This document shows, one piece after another, positions 1 to 7,461 of a stretch of 19,493 bases of DNA. Source of the stretch: Bacteroidales bacterium (GTDB lineage Bacteria; Bacteroidota; Bacteroidia; Bacteroidales; UBA1402); NCBI GenBank assembly GCA_023230125.1, contig JALNXZ010000006.1, forward strand, positions 1 through 19,493, in the 5' to 3' direction. Each line of letters begins with the position of its first letter. Positions within the stretch are counted from its first letter, which is position 1. Under the pieces are notes generated by a model. The model had not been told where the DNA came from. It saw nothing but the letters and a program-made list of their open reading frames with translations, and did not search any database. The translations under genes were made by a program, and so were the position numbers.

Positions 1-151
1 ATGCATTAATTTGCACTTTTTACTTGACAGATTGTATTTCTAGGTTTTTTAACTGAATGATTGCCAGCAAAAAAATTGATACAAAAAATGAAATATTTGG
101 AAAAAATCAACCTTCTGTATTTTAAAGATAGCATTAAAACACGCCCAACCT
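1..151. other. AT-rich intergenic or gene-flanking DNA, nothing identified
   Basis: I find no convincing open reading frame, RNA gene or strong hairpin here. The stretch is very AT-rich and lies upstream of the promoter of the first gene. It may be the far end of an intergenic region whose other gene lies outside the window. Confidence 0.5.
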
Positions 152-183
152 TTTGGCAAAACCGACAAAATTATGTAGGTTTG
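152..183 (+). promoter_or_regulatory. Bacteroidota-type promoter of the DUF4369 lipoprotein gene
   Basis: TTTG at 152-155 is followed, after a 20-bp spacer, by TAGGTTTG at 176-183. This is an exact match to the Bacteroidota primary-sigma pattern TTTG/19-21/TAnnTTTG. Transcription would begin near 190, only about 11 nt before the ATG at 201. The promoter covers the alternative upstream start at 153, which supports 201 as the true start. Confidence 0.7.
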
Positions 184-200
184 TGTTCAAATTTCATCTT

Positions 201-1349
201 ATGAAGAACCAAACCCTTTCTTTAGGAATCATTCTTTTGATGCTCTTCACCGCCTGCTCTAAAACCCCAAAATTTGAAGTTGAAGGGAACATCAGCAATG
301 CCAAAGGGAAAATGCTTTATTTCGAGCTTTCCGGTATGAGTAAAACGGAAATATTGGACTCGGCCAAACTTACAGAAAAAGGTTCTTTCCATTTTAAGTC
401 AACACTTCCTGGTGCTCCTGAATTCTACAGATTGCGCATTGGTGAAAGATTCATCCAACTGGGAGCAGATTCAACTTCATCGGTAACAATTGAAGCCGAT
501 GGCAAAAAATTTGGGAAAAATTATTCAGTCAGCGGTTCGAAATGTTGCGAACAGATCAAGATTCTATCCGGTTCACAATCCAGAACACTTACATGTCTTG
601 ATTCTCTCAGCAATCTATACAAAAACAAAGAAATCTCGGATACCGTTTATCAAATAAATTTGGAGGAGGCACTCCATCTGCACCGAAGTTTGGCGGTCAA
701 AATCATCTACGAGAATCCTCGGTCTTGTTCCGCTTATTTTGCCCTGTTTCAGCGCATAAAAACTTATCTCATTTTTGACCCGTTCAATAAAAGTGATAAT
801 AAATACTACGCAGCCGTTGCGACTTCTTGGGATGCACTTTATCCGGAATCCGTCCGCAGTAAAAATCTGGTAAACATGACCCTCCAGGGAATCAAGTCAA
901 TCAGGCAGAACAGAGATACCAAGAATATTGTCATCGACGAAAAGAATAAAATTTCATTTTTCGAAATTGAGCTTCCGAATATTTATGGAAAGACCATTCC
1001 TTTATCCTCCTTGATTGGCAAGGTAATATTATTGGATTTCACCGCTTATCAAGCTGAGAAATCGGCCACACGTAACTTATATTTTAGAGAGTTGTACAAC
1101 AAATATAAAGACCAGGGATTTGAAATCTATCAGATATCCGTAGATACGGATGAAAATCTTTGGAAGACCGGCGCATCCAATTTGCCTTGGGTTTGCGTTC
1201 ACGACAGAAACAACCTAAGATCCGGATATCTTTCCACCTATAATGTGCAAAATCTGCCAACTTTTTTCCTGATAGACAAAGCTGGGAACATTGTTGCACG
1301 TGATTCTATGATTTCTGATCTTAAGAAGGAGATACAGAAACTTTTATAA
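201..1349 (+). CDS. DUF4369/TlpA-like thioredoxin-fold lipoprotein lacking CXXC
   Basis: The product is 382 residues. It begins with a lipoprotein signal peptide ending in FTAC, with Cys19 as the likely lipidated residue, so it should be anchored in the envelope. The N-terminal part (about residues 25-125) resembles the DUF4369 beta-rich domain that precedes thioredoxin domains in many Bacteroidota lipoproteins. The C-terminal part (about 255-382) has a TlpA/AhpC-type thioredoxin fold: GKVILLDF at 273-280 and a cis-proline loop NLPTFFLID with Pro353. Where the redox motif WCxxC should follow, the sequence reads TAYQAEKSA (281-289) with no cysteine. It therefore cannot do dithiol chemistry by the usual mechanism. 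It may be a binding or structural relative, and its role is unknown. An ATG-equivalent at 153 lies inside the promoter and was rejected. The gene appears monocistronic, since greA has its own promoter. Confidence 0.85.
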   Translation: MKNQTLSLGIILLMLFTACSKTPKFEVEGNISNAKGKMLYFELSGMSKTEILDSAKLTEKGSFHFKSTLPGAPEFYRLRIGERFIQLGADSTSSVTIEADGKKFGKNYSVSGSKCCEQIKILSGSQSRTLTCLDSLSNLYKNKEISDTVYQINLEEALHLHRSLAVKIIYENPRSCSAYFALFQRIKTYLIFDPFNKSDNKYYAAVATSWDALYPESVRSKNLVNMTLQGIKSIRQNRDTKNIVIDEKNKISFFEIELPNIYGKTIPLSSLIGKVILLDFTAYQAEKSATRNLYFRELYNKYKDQGFEIYQISVDTDENLWKTGASNLPWVCVHDRNNLRSGYLSTYNVQNLPTFFLIDKAGNIVARDSMISDLKKEIQKLL

Positions 1350-1360
1350 AACATGTTTTA
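1347..1360. repeat. 14-bp perfect palindrome at the stop codon
   Basis: TAAAACATGTTTTA reads identically on both strands and begins with the TAA stop codon of the lipoprotein gene. It is AT-rich and has no loop, so it is a poor hairpin. It could be a weak termination signal or a protein-binding site, or it may be chance. Confidence 0.4.
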
Positions 1361-1377
1361 AAACAGTAGCTTATAAC

Positions 1378-1408
1378 TTGACAAAGTCAGATTTGTTTTA
1401 TATCTTTG
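1378..1408 (+). promoter_or_regulatory. Promoter of the greA-HIT unit
   Basis: TTG at 1378-1380, a 20-bp spacer, and TATCTTTG at 1401-1408 match the Bacteroidota promoter pattern. The predicted transcription start is near 1415, giving greA a leader of roughly 75 nt, much longer than those of several other genes in the window. Confidence 0.65.
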
Positions 1409-1434
1409 TTTCTATATTTTATTGAGAGTTCCGG

Positions 1435-1446
1435 TTCCGGCCGGAA
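1435..1446. repeat. GC-rich 12-bp palindrome in the greA leader
   Basis: TTCCGGCCGGAA is perfectly self-complementary. A preceding partial copy, GTTCCGG (1429-1435 and just after), can pair alternatively with the CCGGAAT half. It stands out as GC-rich in a very AT-rich leader, downstream of the predicted start of transcription and about 45 nt before the greA ATG. Confidence 0.5.
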
Positions 1447-1476
1447 TTCTTTTTGTTTTTATGTCCAATTGTAAAA

Positions 1477-1482
1477 AGGAGG
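1477..1482 (+). promoter_or_regulatory. Strong Shine-Dalgarno sequence of greA
   Basis: AGGAGG lies 8 nt before the ATG at 1491. It fixes the start at MAVSY and excludes the longer frame from TTG at 1422. Perfect Shine-Dalgarno sequences are uncommon in Bacteroidota, and no other gene in this window has one. Confidence 0.75.
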
Positions 1483-1490
1483 AACCTGAT

Positions 1491-1967
1491 ATGGCAGTAA
1501 GTTACATGACCGAAGACGGTTACAAGAAATTAGAAAAGGAGATTGAACTTTTAGAAGCAGTGGAGCGCCCAAAAATCTCACAGCAAATTGCAGAAGCTCG
1601 CGATAAGGGAGATCTTTCTGAAAATGCAGAATATGATGCAGCAAAAGAAGCTCAAGGCATGATGGAGATGAAAATTTCCCAGCTAAAGGAGCTTTTCAGA
1701 AATGCCCGTATTTTAGATGAAAGTAAAATCAACACAGATACAGTACAGATTTTAACAGTGGTTACATTACTCAACATGAAAACTCAAAAGGAGTTGGCAT
1801 ATTCCATTGTATCTGATTCTGAAGCCAACCTGAAAGAGAAAAAGATTTCAGTGAGTACACCCATTGCCAAGGGTTTGCTTGGCAGAAAAATCGGAGAGAT
1901 TGTTGACATCTCTGTACCTGCAGGCATATTGACTTTCAAAATCAAGAATATCGAACTCGCAAAATAA
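1491..1967 (+). CDS. greA: Transcription elongation factor GreA
   Basis: The product is 158 residues, the usual GreA length. GreA enters the secondary channel of RNA polymerase and stimulates cleavage of backtracked transcripts, rescuing stalled complexes in the cytoplasm. The N-terminal half (about 1-76) is a charged coiled-coil hairpin. Its tip carries ARDKGDLSENAEYDAAKE with Asp41 and Glu44, the acidic pair that coordinates the catalytic magnesium in GreA. The C-terminal half (about 80-158) is the FKBP-like globular domain, with LLGRKIGEIVDI typical of the family. The start is chosen from the Shine-Dalgarno sequence at 1477-1482 and the conserved MxxSYMTEDGYKKL opening. The HIT-family gene follows 7 nt after the stop, so the two are almost certainly co-transcribed. 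Confidence 0.97.
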   Translation: MAVSYMTEDGYKKLEKEIELLEAVERPKISQQIAEARDKGDLSENAEYDAAKEAQGMMEMKISQLKELFRNARILDESKINTDTVQILTVVTLLNMKTQKELAYSIVSDSEANLKEKKISVSTPIAKGLLGRKIGEIVDISVPAGILTFKIKNIELAK

Positions 1968-1974
1968 TTTGATC

Positions 1975-2367
1975 ATGGCAAGTATTTTCAGCAGAATTGT
2001 TTCGGGGGAAATTCCCTGTTATAAAATTGCAGAAGACGATTATTTCTTAGCCTTTTTGGATATCAATCCGTTATCCAAAGGACACACCTTGGTTATTCCC
2101 AAAAAAGAGATTGATTATTTGTTTGACTTGGATGACAAGGAGATTGCAGCTATCAACATTTTCGCAAAAAAAATTGCAGTCGCCATCAAGAAATCTATTC
2201 CATGCAAACGCATCGGAGCCGCAGTCATTGGCCTGGAAGTTCCTCATGCACACATACACCTGATTCCAATCCAAAAAGAATCAGACATGTTGTTTTCCAA
2301 TCCAAAGCTCAATATACCTACTGAAGAAATGGAAAAGATTGCAGCCGATATCCGAAAGCAATTATAA
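1975..2367 (+). CDS. HIT-family (histidine triad) nucleotide hydrolase
   Basis: The product is 130 residues, typical of single-domain HIT proteins (HinT/HIT-like), which hydrolyse nucleoside phosphoramidates, adenylylated intermediates or dinucleotides in the cytoplasm. The opening ASIFSRIVSGEIPCYKIAED and the central INPLSKGHTLVIPK are characteristic. The catalytic triad HAHIHL is present at His91, His93 and His95, the last two residues before it being VP. The usual Gly-Gln-x-Val segment before the triad reads IGLEVPHAH, a common variant in this phylum. The ATG at 1975 was chosen over the TTG at 1969 because it gives the standard N-terminus. It lies 7 nt after greA and ends just before the bidirectional terminator at 2384-2425. 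The in vivo substrate cannot be told from sequence. Confidence 0.93.
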   Translation: MASIFSRIVSGEIPCYKIAEDDYFLAFLDINPLSKGHTLVIPKKEIDYLFDLDDKEIAAINIFAKKIAVAIKKSIPCKRIGAAVIGLEVPHAHIHLIPIQKESDMLFSNPKLNIPTEEMEKIAADIRKQL

Positions 2368-2383
2368 ACTTTAGAATCTGTTC

Positions 2384-2425
2384 CCATAAAAAAACCGCAA
2401 CTTAAAAGCTGCGGTTTTTTTATGG
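2384..2425. terminator. Perfect bidirectional terminator between convergent genes
   Basis: The arms 2384-2399 and 2410-2425 pair perfectly over 16 bp around a 10-nt loop that can add three more inner pairs. The core CCGCA/TGCGG is flanked by seven A and seven T, so both strands give a stem followed by a U tract. It can end the greA-HIT transcript from the left and the SUMF1 lipoprotein transcript from the right. Confidence 0.93.
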
Positions 2426-2439
2426 TTGTTACAGGTTGC

Positions 2440-3627
2440 TCATTGAGCATCTTTGGCAAAACGGAATCCAATTGATCCGGAGAATATCCCCGGCGCATTT
2501 GAACCACGTGTACTAACTCGCAAGGCGGAATCGTCATTGTTAGCCCAGCCTCCTCCGCGTCTAACTTTCTTTGTGATATCTGCATCTTCTGCCTGATCAT
2601 CTGTCAAACCTGTGGGATTGATTTGAGCTTTGGAAGAGTAACTATCGTACCAATCGTAAACCCATTCCCAGACATTTCCACTCATATCAAAGAGACCTAA
2701 GTTATTGGCATCCTTTAGCCCAATAACATGTGCATTTTTTAGTCCGTTGCTAGTGGCTTCGTACCAAGCCACCTCCGAGGCTGTGTTGCTGCCACTGTAA
2801 ATAAACTGCGGGGTTGAATTTCCGCCTCGGGCAGCATACTCCCATTCCGCTTCAGTCGGTAGTCTTCCCCCTGCCCATTGGCAAAACTCACAGGCTCCAA
2901 ACCAAGAAACATGTAAAACCGGAATGTTTTCAAACCCAGGTTGTACCACCCAGTTTGCGGTATCCCCGTCATATACGATGCCCTTGGTATAATCTGTTGA
3001 AATTATGCCCCTGAAAGTACCATCAGATGTTATACTATACCCGGAACTGGGAATACAACGGCTTCTCAGGAATTTGACAAACTGGGCATTCGTAACCTCA
3101 TATGTACCAATTCTAAAGTTATTTAATGTGACTGCGTGCGTTGGGTTTTCATCTAAATTTGCATCTGCAACCTGTTCTGCTGTTGCACCCATCGTGAAGG
3201 TTCCGCCAGAGACAAGAACGGCAGGAATGTTTATATTCGTCGGCACAAAAGAATAAATCGATCCATAATAAACGGTATCGGCAGTTTGAGCATAAGCACG
3301 AAAACGATAAGTCGAATCAGAACTTAGTCGAATCAGGACGACCGTGAAATCAGAAAAAGAGCCGGATGTTTTCGATGCGTAAGGACTGTTTGTTATTTTG
3401 GGAGATTGAACTTCAGAGGATGAAGCAGAAGTAAATACTATACCAGCATCAATTATTTCGGCATCTGAATAGGTCGTTGTTCCATGAATTGTCCCAGAAG
3501 TTGAAGAGATGTTGGTTACATGGTATGTTTTTACAGAGACATCGTTATCATCATTCTTACATGCACAAAAACACAGGTTGAAAAAAACCATTGCTGAAAG
3601 AAGAAAGGTTTTTGTATTGAGCTTCAT
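2440..3627 (-). CDS. SUMF1/formylglycine-enzyme-fold lipoprotein, catalytic cysteines absent
   Basis: The product is 395 residues. The signal peptide ends in a cysteine cluster (Cys19, Cys21, Cys23) followed by KNDDND. Cys23 is the most likely lipidation site and the acidic residues after it are typical of Bacteroidota lipoproteins. Residues about 30-118 form a fibronectin-III-like beta domain (TSGTIHGT, DSTYRFRAYAQ). Residues about 135-393 are a SUMF1 domain: GGTFTMGA, YEVTNAQFVKFL, RLPTEAEWEYAARGG, LFDMSGNVWEWVYDWY and a final IGFRFAK. In true formylglycine-generating enzymes the region after RGG contains the copper-binding cysteine pair. Here RRGGGWANNDDSALRVSTRG has none, so sulfatase activation is unlikely. 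A surface role, for example sugar or protein binding, is inference. The start at 3627 was preferred over 3654 because the signal peptide then begins MKLNTKTF. Confidence 0.88.
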   Translation of the reverse strand: MKLNTKTFLLSAMVFFNLCFCACKNDDNDVSVKTYHVTNISSTSGTIHGTTTYSDAEIIDAGIVFTSASSSEVQSPKITNSPYASKTSGSFSDFTVVLIRLSSDSTYRFRAYAQTADTVYYGSIYSFVPTNINIPAVLVSGGTFTMGATAEQVADANLDENPTHAVTLNNFRIGTYEVTNAQFVKFLRSRCIPSSGYSITSDGTFRGIISTDYTKGIVYDGDTANWVVQPGFENIPVLHVSWFGACEFCQWAGGRLPTEAEWEYAARGGNSTPQFIYSGSNTASEVAWYEATSNGLKNAHVIGLKDANNLGLFDMSGNVWEWVYDWYDSYSSKAQINPTGLTDDQAEDADITKKVRRGGGWANNDDSALRVSTRGSNAPGIFSGSIGFRFAKDAQ

Positions 3628-3697
3628 TTTTAAAAAATTATTATCTAAACACATTTTTAATCCGAAATTGATTTATAAATATAGTTCCGGGGGGTGA

Positions 3698-3717
3698 CGT
3701 ATGCAAATGCAAATACG
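3698..3717. repeat. Small dyad in the leader of the SUMF1 gene
   Basis: CGTAT at 3698-3702 and ATACG at 3713-3717 are inverted around GCAAATGCAA. The dyad lies just downstream of the predicted transcription start, followed in the transcript by a C-run (3690-3694 as G on the plus strand). It is short and may be chance. Confidence 0.3.
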
Positions 3718-3737
3718 CTTATTTCATTTATTTCGTA

Positions 3738-3768
3738 CAAATGTAGGAAAAAACCACTTGTTCCGACA
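3738..3768 (-). promoter_or_regulatory. Promoter of the SUMF1 lipoprotein gene
   Basis: On the minus strand TTG (3766-3768), a 20-bp spacer and TACATTTG (3738-3745) match the Bacteroidota pattern. Transcription would start near 3731 and leave a leader of about 100 nt. I see no clear terminator between priA and this promoter, so some read-through from the operon upstream is possible. Confidence 0.65.
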
Positions 3769-3856
3769 ATTTCAGAAGCAATTATACAAATTTTTCACAT
3801 TTATGCCATTTATTTGCCTATCAAAAGCTTAAAAACAATGGAGAAATAATTAGACA

Positions 3857-6328
3857 TCACAGTGGGTCTACGTCAAAATTAATCTGAACTGTTCTAAAAT
3901 CAGCTTTTTGTTTAAAGACATCCAGAGCTTCATATAGAAAGTCTTTGACTTTGGAAACAGAAGCTTCCGTTTCAATTTTTAAAAGCAGATGTTGCATGTA
4001 ATAATTGTTTATTCGGGCAACAGGTGGCTGATCGGGCCCCAGAAGCCGTTGACCGAAAACCGGTTTTATCAAACTGGTGTAAAATTCTGCAGCATGGCGT
4101 ACAACGGATATATCTTTATGCTTAAAACGGATCTGAATAATTCTGGTAAAAGGTGGATACGAAAACTGTTTTCGCATGACCATTTCACGGTTGTAAAAAG
4201 ATTTGAAAAGATTTGAAATCACATCTTTTATGACAGGCTGTTCAGGATCTGATGTCTGAACAATCACCACCCCTCTTTCCCCTTTTCGGCCAGCACGCCC
4301 GCTTACCTGCGCCATCTGTTGAAAAGAACGTTCGTAAGCCCTAAAATCAGGAAAATTCAACATCTGGTCAGCATTCAAGATTCCGACCACCCGAACATGA
4401 TCAAAATCGAGTCCTTTTGTAACCATCTGTGTTCCAATCAAAATGTCTGTATCTCCAGATTCAAAATCGTGGATGATTTGTTCATAAGAACGACGGCTCC
4501 TGGTCGTATCCGTATCCATCCTTACGATACGCGCTTTTGGAAATTCAAGACGAACCTCTTCTTCAATCTGTTCCGTCCCAAAACCACGGGTGGATAAGTC
4601 ATGAGCCCCGCAAACAGGGCATACTTGTGGAATTTCATGCTCAAACCCACAATAATGGCACGTCAGTTTCTGATGAAATTTATGAAGGGTCAGCGAAACA
4701 TCACATCTTTCACATTTGGGCACCCATCCACAGGATTTACATTCTATGACCGGTGCATATCCCCTACGGTTCTGAAAAAGGATTACTTGTTCACCGACAG
4801 CAAGAGCCTTTCCAATCTCTTCGGACAAAAGTGGAGAAAATAGGCTCTTCATCATTTTCTTTCGCCTTAACTCTTTGGTGTTTACTGCAATGATTTCTGG
4901 CATCCTCATTTCATAATGGCGGGAAAATAATTCAACCAAACCGAATTTTCCGTTCAGGCAATTGTAATAGGATTCCAGACTGGGAGTGGCCGTTCCAAGC
5001 AAGGTTTTGGCCCCATACATAGCCGCTAAGATCAAAGCGGCATTCCTAGCGTGATATCTCGGTGCCGGGTCTTGCTGCTTAAAACTCCCTTCATGCTCTT
5101 CATCCACGATGATCAAACCAAGTGAATGAAAAGGTAAAAAAATGGAAGACCTTACCCCAAGTATGACCTGATAATCTGAATTCCTGACTAAATTATTCCA
5201 TATCTCAACACGCTCCGCATCAGGAAATTTTGAATGATACACACCCAGCTTGTTCCCAAAAACCCGTTTCAGCCTATCAGACAATTGAGTGGTCAGGGCA
5301 ATTTCAGGGACTAAATAAAGGACTTGCTTTCCGGAATGGATACATTCTTCCATCAGATGAATGTATATCTCTGTCTTTCCGGAAGAAGTAAGTCCATGCA
5401 GCAAACAAACCGGATTTTCCTGAAAAGATATTTTTATGGATTCCAAAGCTTCTTTCTGTTTTTTACTCAAGGATGACTTTCCGATCTTTGGGTGGTCACC
5501 TCTATGTAAACGGTCGATCTCTTTTATATAGATTTCAAGAACCTCTTTGGCACAAAGCGCCTGCAAGACAGCAGGTGATGCTCCGGATTTGTCCAACAAT
5601 TCTTTTTTACCTACTTCCGTTGGCTGTGTTTCTCTGAAGAAGGAAGAAAGTTCCAGATATTCCATCAGGACTTTTATTTGCTTCTTTGATTTTGAAGTTT
5701 CATTTATAAAGAAATTCAGCTTATCCTGATCGTTCCGGAATGTTTCGGTCAATCTGACACAACGTTTTGTCTTAATTTTATAGGAAGTACGCAATCCTTC
5801 GGAAATGAGAAGTGCACCCTTTTCCATCAATTCATGAACAATCGGCAAAGGATTGGTGATACCGCTGTTTTTGCTTAATTCAAGTAGAGAAGCCGGCTTT
5901 CCGGGAATAAGTGCATCCATCAACCTATTTTCGCGCTCTGTCAATGGAGCATCTGCTTCAAATCCATCAGCGAGGGTCACAAGCGTTTCACTTTCCAGTT
6001 TCAAACCAGAAGGTAATGCGGCTTTCATAACTTCTCCAAAAGTGCACATGTAGTAAGAAGCAATCCAACGCCAAAAGTTCAATTGAGGACCTACCAGAAT
6101 GGGGCTTTCATCAAGAAGTGAATAAACAGGTTTGGTCACGTAGTCTACCGGTTTACTTTCGAACAAATCTAAGATTATTCCGGTATAGAGCTTCTTGGGG
6201 CCCAAGGGAACAATGACCCTGCATCCAACTTGAACTTTGGCTGCCAATTCTTCCGGAACCGAATAGGTGTATGTTTGCGTTAAAGGTAGCGGAAGCAGGA
6301 CATCAGCATAAAATGGAGCGGGAATCAT
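3857..6328 (-). CDS. priA: Primosomal protein N' / replication-restart helicase PriA
   Basis: The product is 823 residues, within the normal PriA range. PriA is a 3'-5' superfamily-2 helicase that recognises stalled forks and loads the replisome in the cytoplasm. The N-terminal part (about 1-105) is the 3'-DNA-end-binding domain (PLPLTQTYTYSVP, GCRVIVPLG). The helicase core begins near residue 290. Walker A is GLTSSGKTE at about 311-319, the DEEH box is near 405 and GTATPSLES follows. A zinc-binding insert near 525-575 has the expected eight cysteines in four pairs (CKSC, CERC, CHYC, CPVC). GTQMVTKGLDFDHV and QVSGRAGR complete motifs V and VI. The ATG overlaps the stop of the upstream nuclease-like gene as ATGA (6325-6328), so translation is probably coupled. 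It is the last gene of the four-gene operon. Confidence 0.97.
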   Translation of the reverse strand: MIPAPFYADVLLPLPLTQTYTYSVPEELAAKVQVGCRVIVPLGPKKLYTGIILDLFESKPVDYVTKPVYSLLDESPILVGPQLNFWRWIASYYMCTFGEVMKAALPSGLKLESETLVTLADGFEADAPLTERENRLMDALIPGKPASLLELSKNSGITNPLPIVHELMEKGALLISEGLRTSYKIKTKRCVRLTETFRNDQDKLNFFINETSKSKKQIKVLMEYLELSSFFRETQPTEVGKKELLDKSGASPAVLQALCAKEVLEIYIKEIDRLHRGDHPKIGKSSLSKKQKEALESIKISFQENPVCLLHGLTSSGKTEIYIHLMEECIHSGKQVLYLVPEIALTTQLSDRLKRVFGNKLGVYHSKFPDAERVEIWNNLVRNSDYQVILGVRSSIFLPFHSLGLIIVDEEHEGSFKQQDPAPRYHARNAALILAAMYGAKTLLGTATPSLESYYNCLNGKFGLVELFSRHYEMRMPEIIAVNTKELRRKKMMKSLFSPLLSEEIGKALAVGEQVILFQNRRGYAPVIECKSCGWVPKCERCDVSLTLHKFHQKLTCHYCGFEHEIPQVCPVCGAHDLSTRGFGTEQIEEEVRLEFPKARIVRMDTDTTRSRRSYEQIIHDFESGDTDILIGTQMVTKGLDFDHVRVVGILNADQMLNFPDFRAYERSFQQMAQVSGRAGRKGERGVVIVQTSDPEQPVIKDVISNLFKSFYNREMVMRKQFSYPPFTRIIQIRFKHKDISVVRHAAEFYTSLIKPVFGQRLLGPDQPPVARINNYYMQHLLLKIETEASVSKVKDFLYEALDVFKQKADFRTVQINFDVDPL

Positions 6329-7404
6329 TTGATTACCAAATTGGCCCAGATCGGGTAATGATCAGAATATTTCACGTTGTCCACTTTCACCCGCGAAGCT
6401 TTGATTTCCGGAGAATGCATAATAAAATCAATCCGAAAAAGGAACAGGTTTTCATGAAAAGTATTTCCCCAACCATTACCACTTTCGACCCACGAATCGA
6501 TCAACCCCTTTCGAACTGTCCTGTACGTATAAGACCCTGGGGCATCATTGAAATCACCACATACAATGACTTGATAAGGAGATCTCTTGATTATTTTTGA
6601 AACTGAGTCAGCCTGATTGGCGCGAATAAAAGAGGCATTCCCGACTTTGTAGCCCAAAACCTCAGCAACTTCAGTCAATTGCTCTGATTCCCGTTTTGTT
6701 AGCAGATCGGTATATTTATTTTTTTCATCATTATTCAGCTTATTGGACTCCAGATGATTATTGATTACACGGATGGTGTCATCACCAATTTTCAAATCAT
6801 AGAAAAAGGAAGAATTCGATTTGCTTTCGTACTGGATCCTTTGGTAGCGGATAACAGGATATTTTGATAAAAGGACCACAGAATACCTGTTTTCGTCTTT
6901 ACCGGAACAAACATATGGATACGATTTAAGAGCTTGGCGGTATTCCTTACTCAACGAGCTCTCTACAAAACCAGGCCCGGCTTCCTGCAAACAAACGATA
7001 TCTGCATCCGTTTTCCGGATATAATCCAGTATGGGAGAATTTTCTCCAATCCCTTGGTCTTCCTTGAAGGAAAAGTACATCACATTGTATGACAACACCT
7101 TGACTTCATTCAAAGGATGTTCGTCAGAAAGAGAATTAAACGGAATCCACGCCCGGTATGAGCCAAAAGTAATGGCCAGACCAGCCAGAGATATGAGCAC
7201 CCAGCCTTTAAGTCGAACCAGCCAATACAAAATAAAAAAGAAATTGATCAATCCCAGCAAAGGAAAACCATATCCTAAAAATGAAGACAAGATGGAAAAT
7301 TCCGGTTTGATCAAATATGCAAATCCACATATGATCAAAAGAATCACGACCACCACATTGATGGTCAAGATAAATGAATGTAGAAATTTCCAAAAAACGC
7401 TCAT
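6325..7404 (-). CDS. Membrane-anchored endonuclease/exonuclease/phosphatase-family protein
   Basis: The product is 359 residues. Three hydrophobic segments (about residues 11-32, 38-63 and 67-87) anchor it in the inner membrane, and the rest is an EEP-superfamily domain. Visible active-site motifs are LSYNVMYF (Asn107), CLQEAG (Glu141, metal ligand), INNHLES, CGDFNDAPGS (Asp284, Asn286) and the terminal YSDHYPIW (Asp348, His349). All the usual catalytic residues are present, so it should be an active metal-dependent phosphodiesterase or phosphatase. The substrate could be a nucleic acid, a phospholipid or a sphingolipid head group and cannot be decided from sequence. It starts 41 nt after the stop of the second rhomboid gene and overlaps priA by 4 nt, placing it in one operon with both. 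Which side of the membrane the domain faces is uncertain. Confidence 0.9.
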   Translation of the reverse strand: MSVFWKFLHSFILTINVVVVILLIICGFAYLIKPEFSILSSFLGYGFPLLGLINFFFILYWLVRLKGWVLISLAGLAITFGSYRAWIPFNSLSDEHPLNEVKVLSYNVMYFSFKEDQGIGENSPILDYIRKTDADIVCLQEAGPGFVESSLSKEYRQALKSYPYVCSGKDENRYSVVLLSKYPVIRYQRIQYESKSNSSFFYDLKIGDDTIRVINNHLESNKLNNDEKNKYTDLLTKRESEQLTEVAEVLGYKVGNASFIRANQADSVSKIIKRSPYQVIVCGDFNDAPGSYTYRTVRKGLIDSWVESGNGWGNTFHENLFLFRIDFIMHSPEIKASRVKVDNVKYSDHYPIWANLVIK

Positions 7405-7417
7405 GTTGTCTGTATGT

Positions 7418-7461
7418 TTTTCGGCCTAAAAACCGTAAATATCATTTATTTTCGGCTAAAA
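7418..7461. repeat. Near-identical short repeats at the rhomboid/nuclease junction
   Basis: TTTTCGGCCTAAAA (7418-7431) and TTTTCGGCTAAAA (7449-7461) differ by one base insertion. The second copy overlaps the last codons of the second rhomboid gene. Together they occupy most of the 41-bp gap in the operon. On the transcript, GTTTTT and AAAAAC around 7416-7433 can also form a weak 6-bp hairpin. Confidence 0.45.

Noticed and set aside
153..200. Upstream start giving a 398-residue form of the first lipoprotein
   Set aside because: It falls within the consensus promoter and would put 16 polar and basic residues before an otherwise perfect lipoprotein signal peptide.
1422..1490. TTG-initiated extension of GreA
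   Set aside because: The AGGAGG site and the family N-terminus both point to 1491. The extension would also read through the leader palindrome.
2440..3627. Functional formylglycine-generating enzyme or sulfatase maturase
   Set aside because: The catalytic cysteine pair is missing and no sulfatase gene is in the window.
7031..7429. 132-residue open frame on the plus strand
   Set aside because: It is antisense to the membrane-anchored EEP gene, with no recognisable domain.
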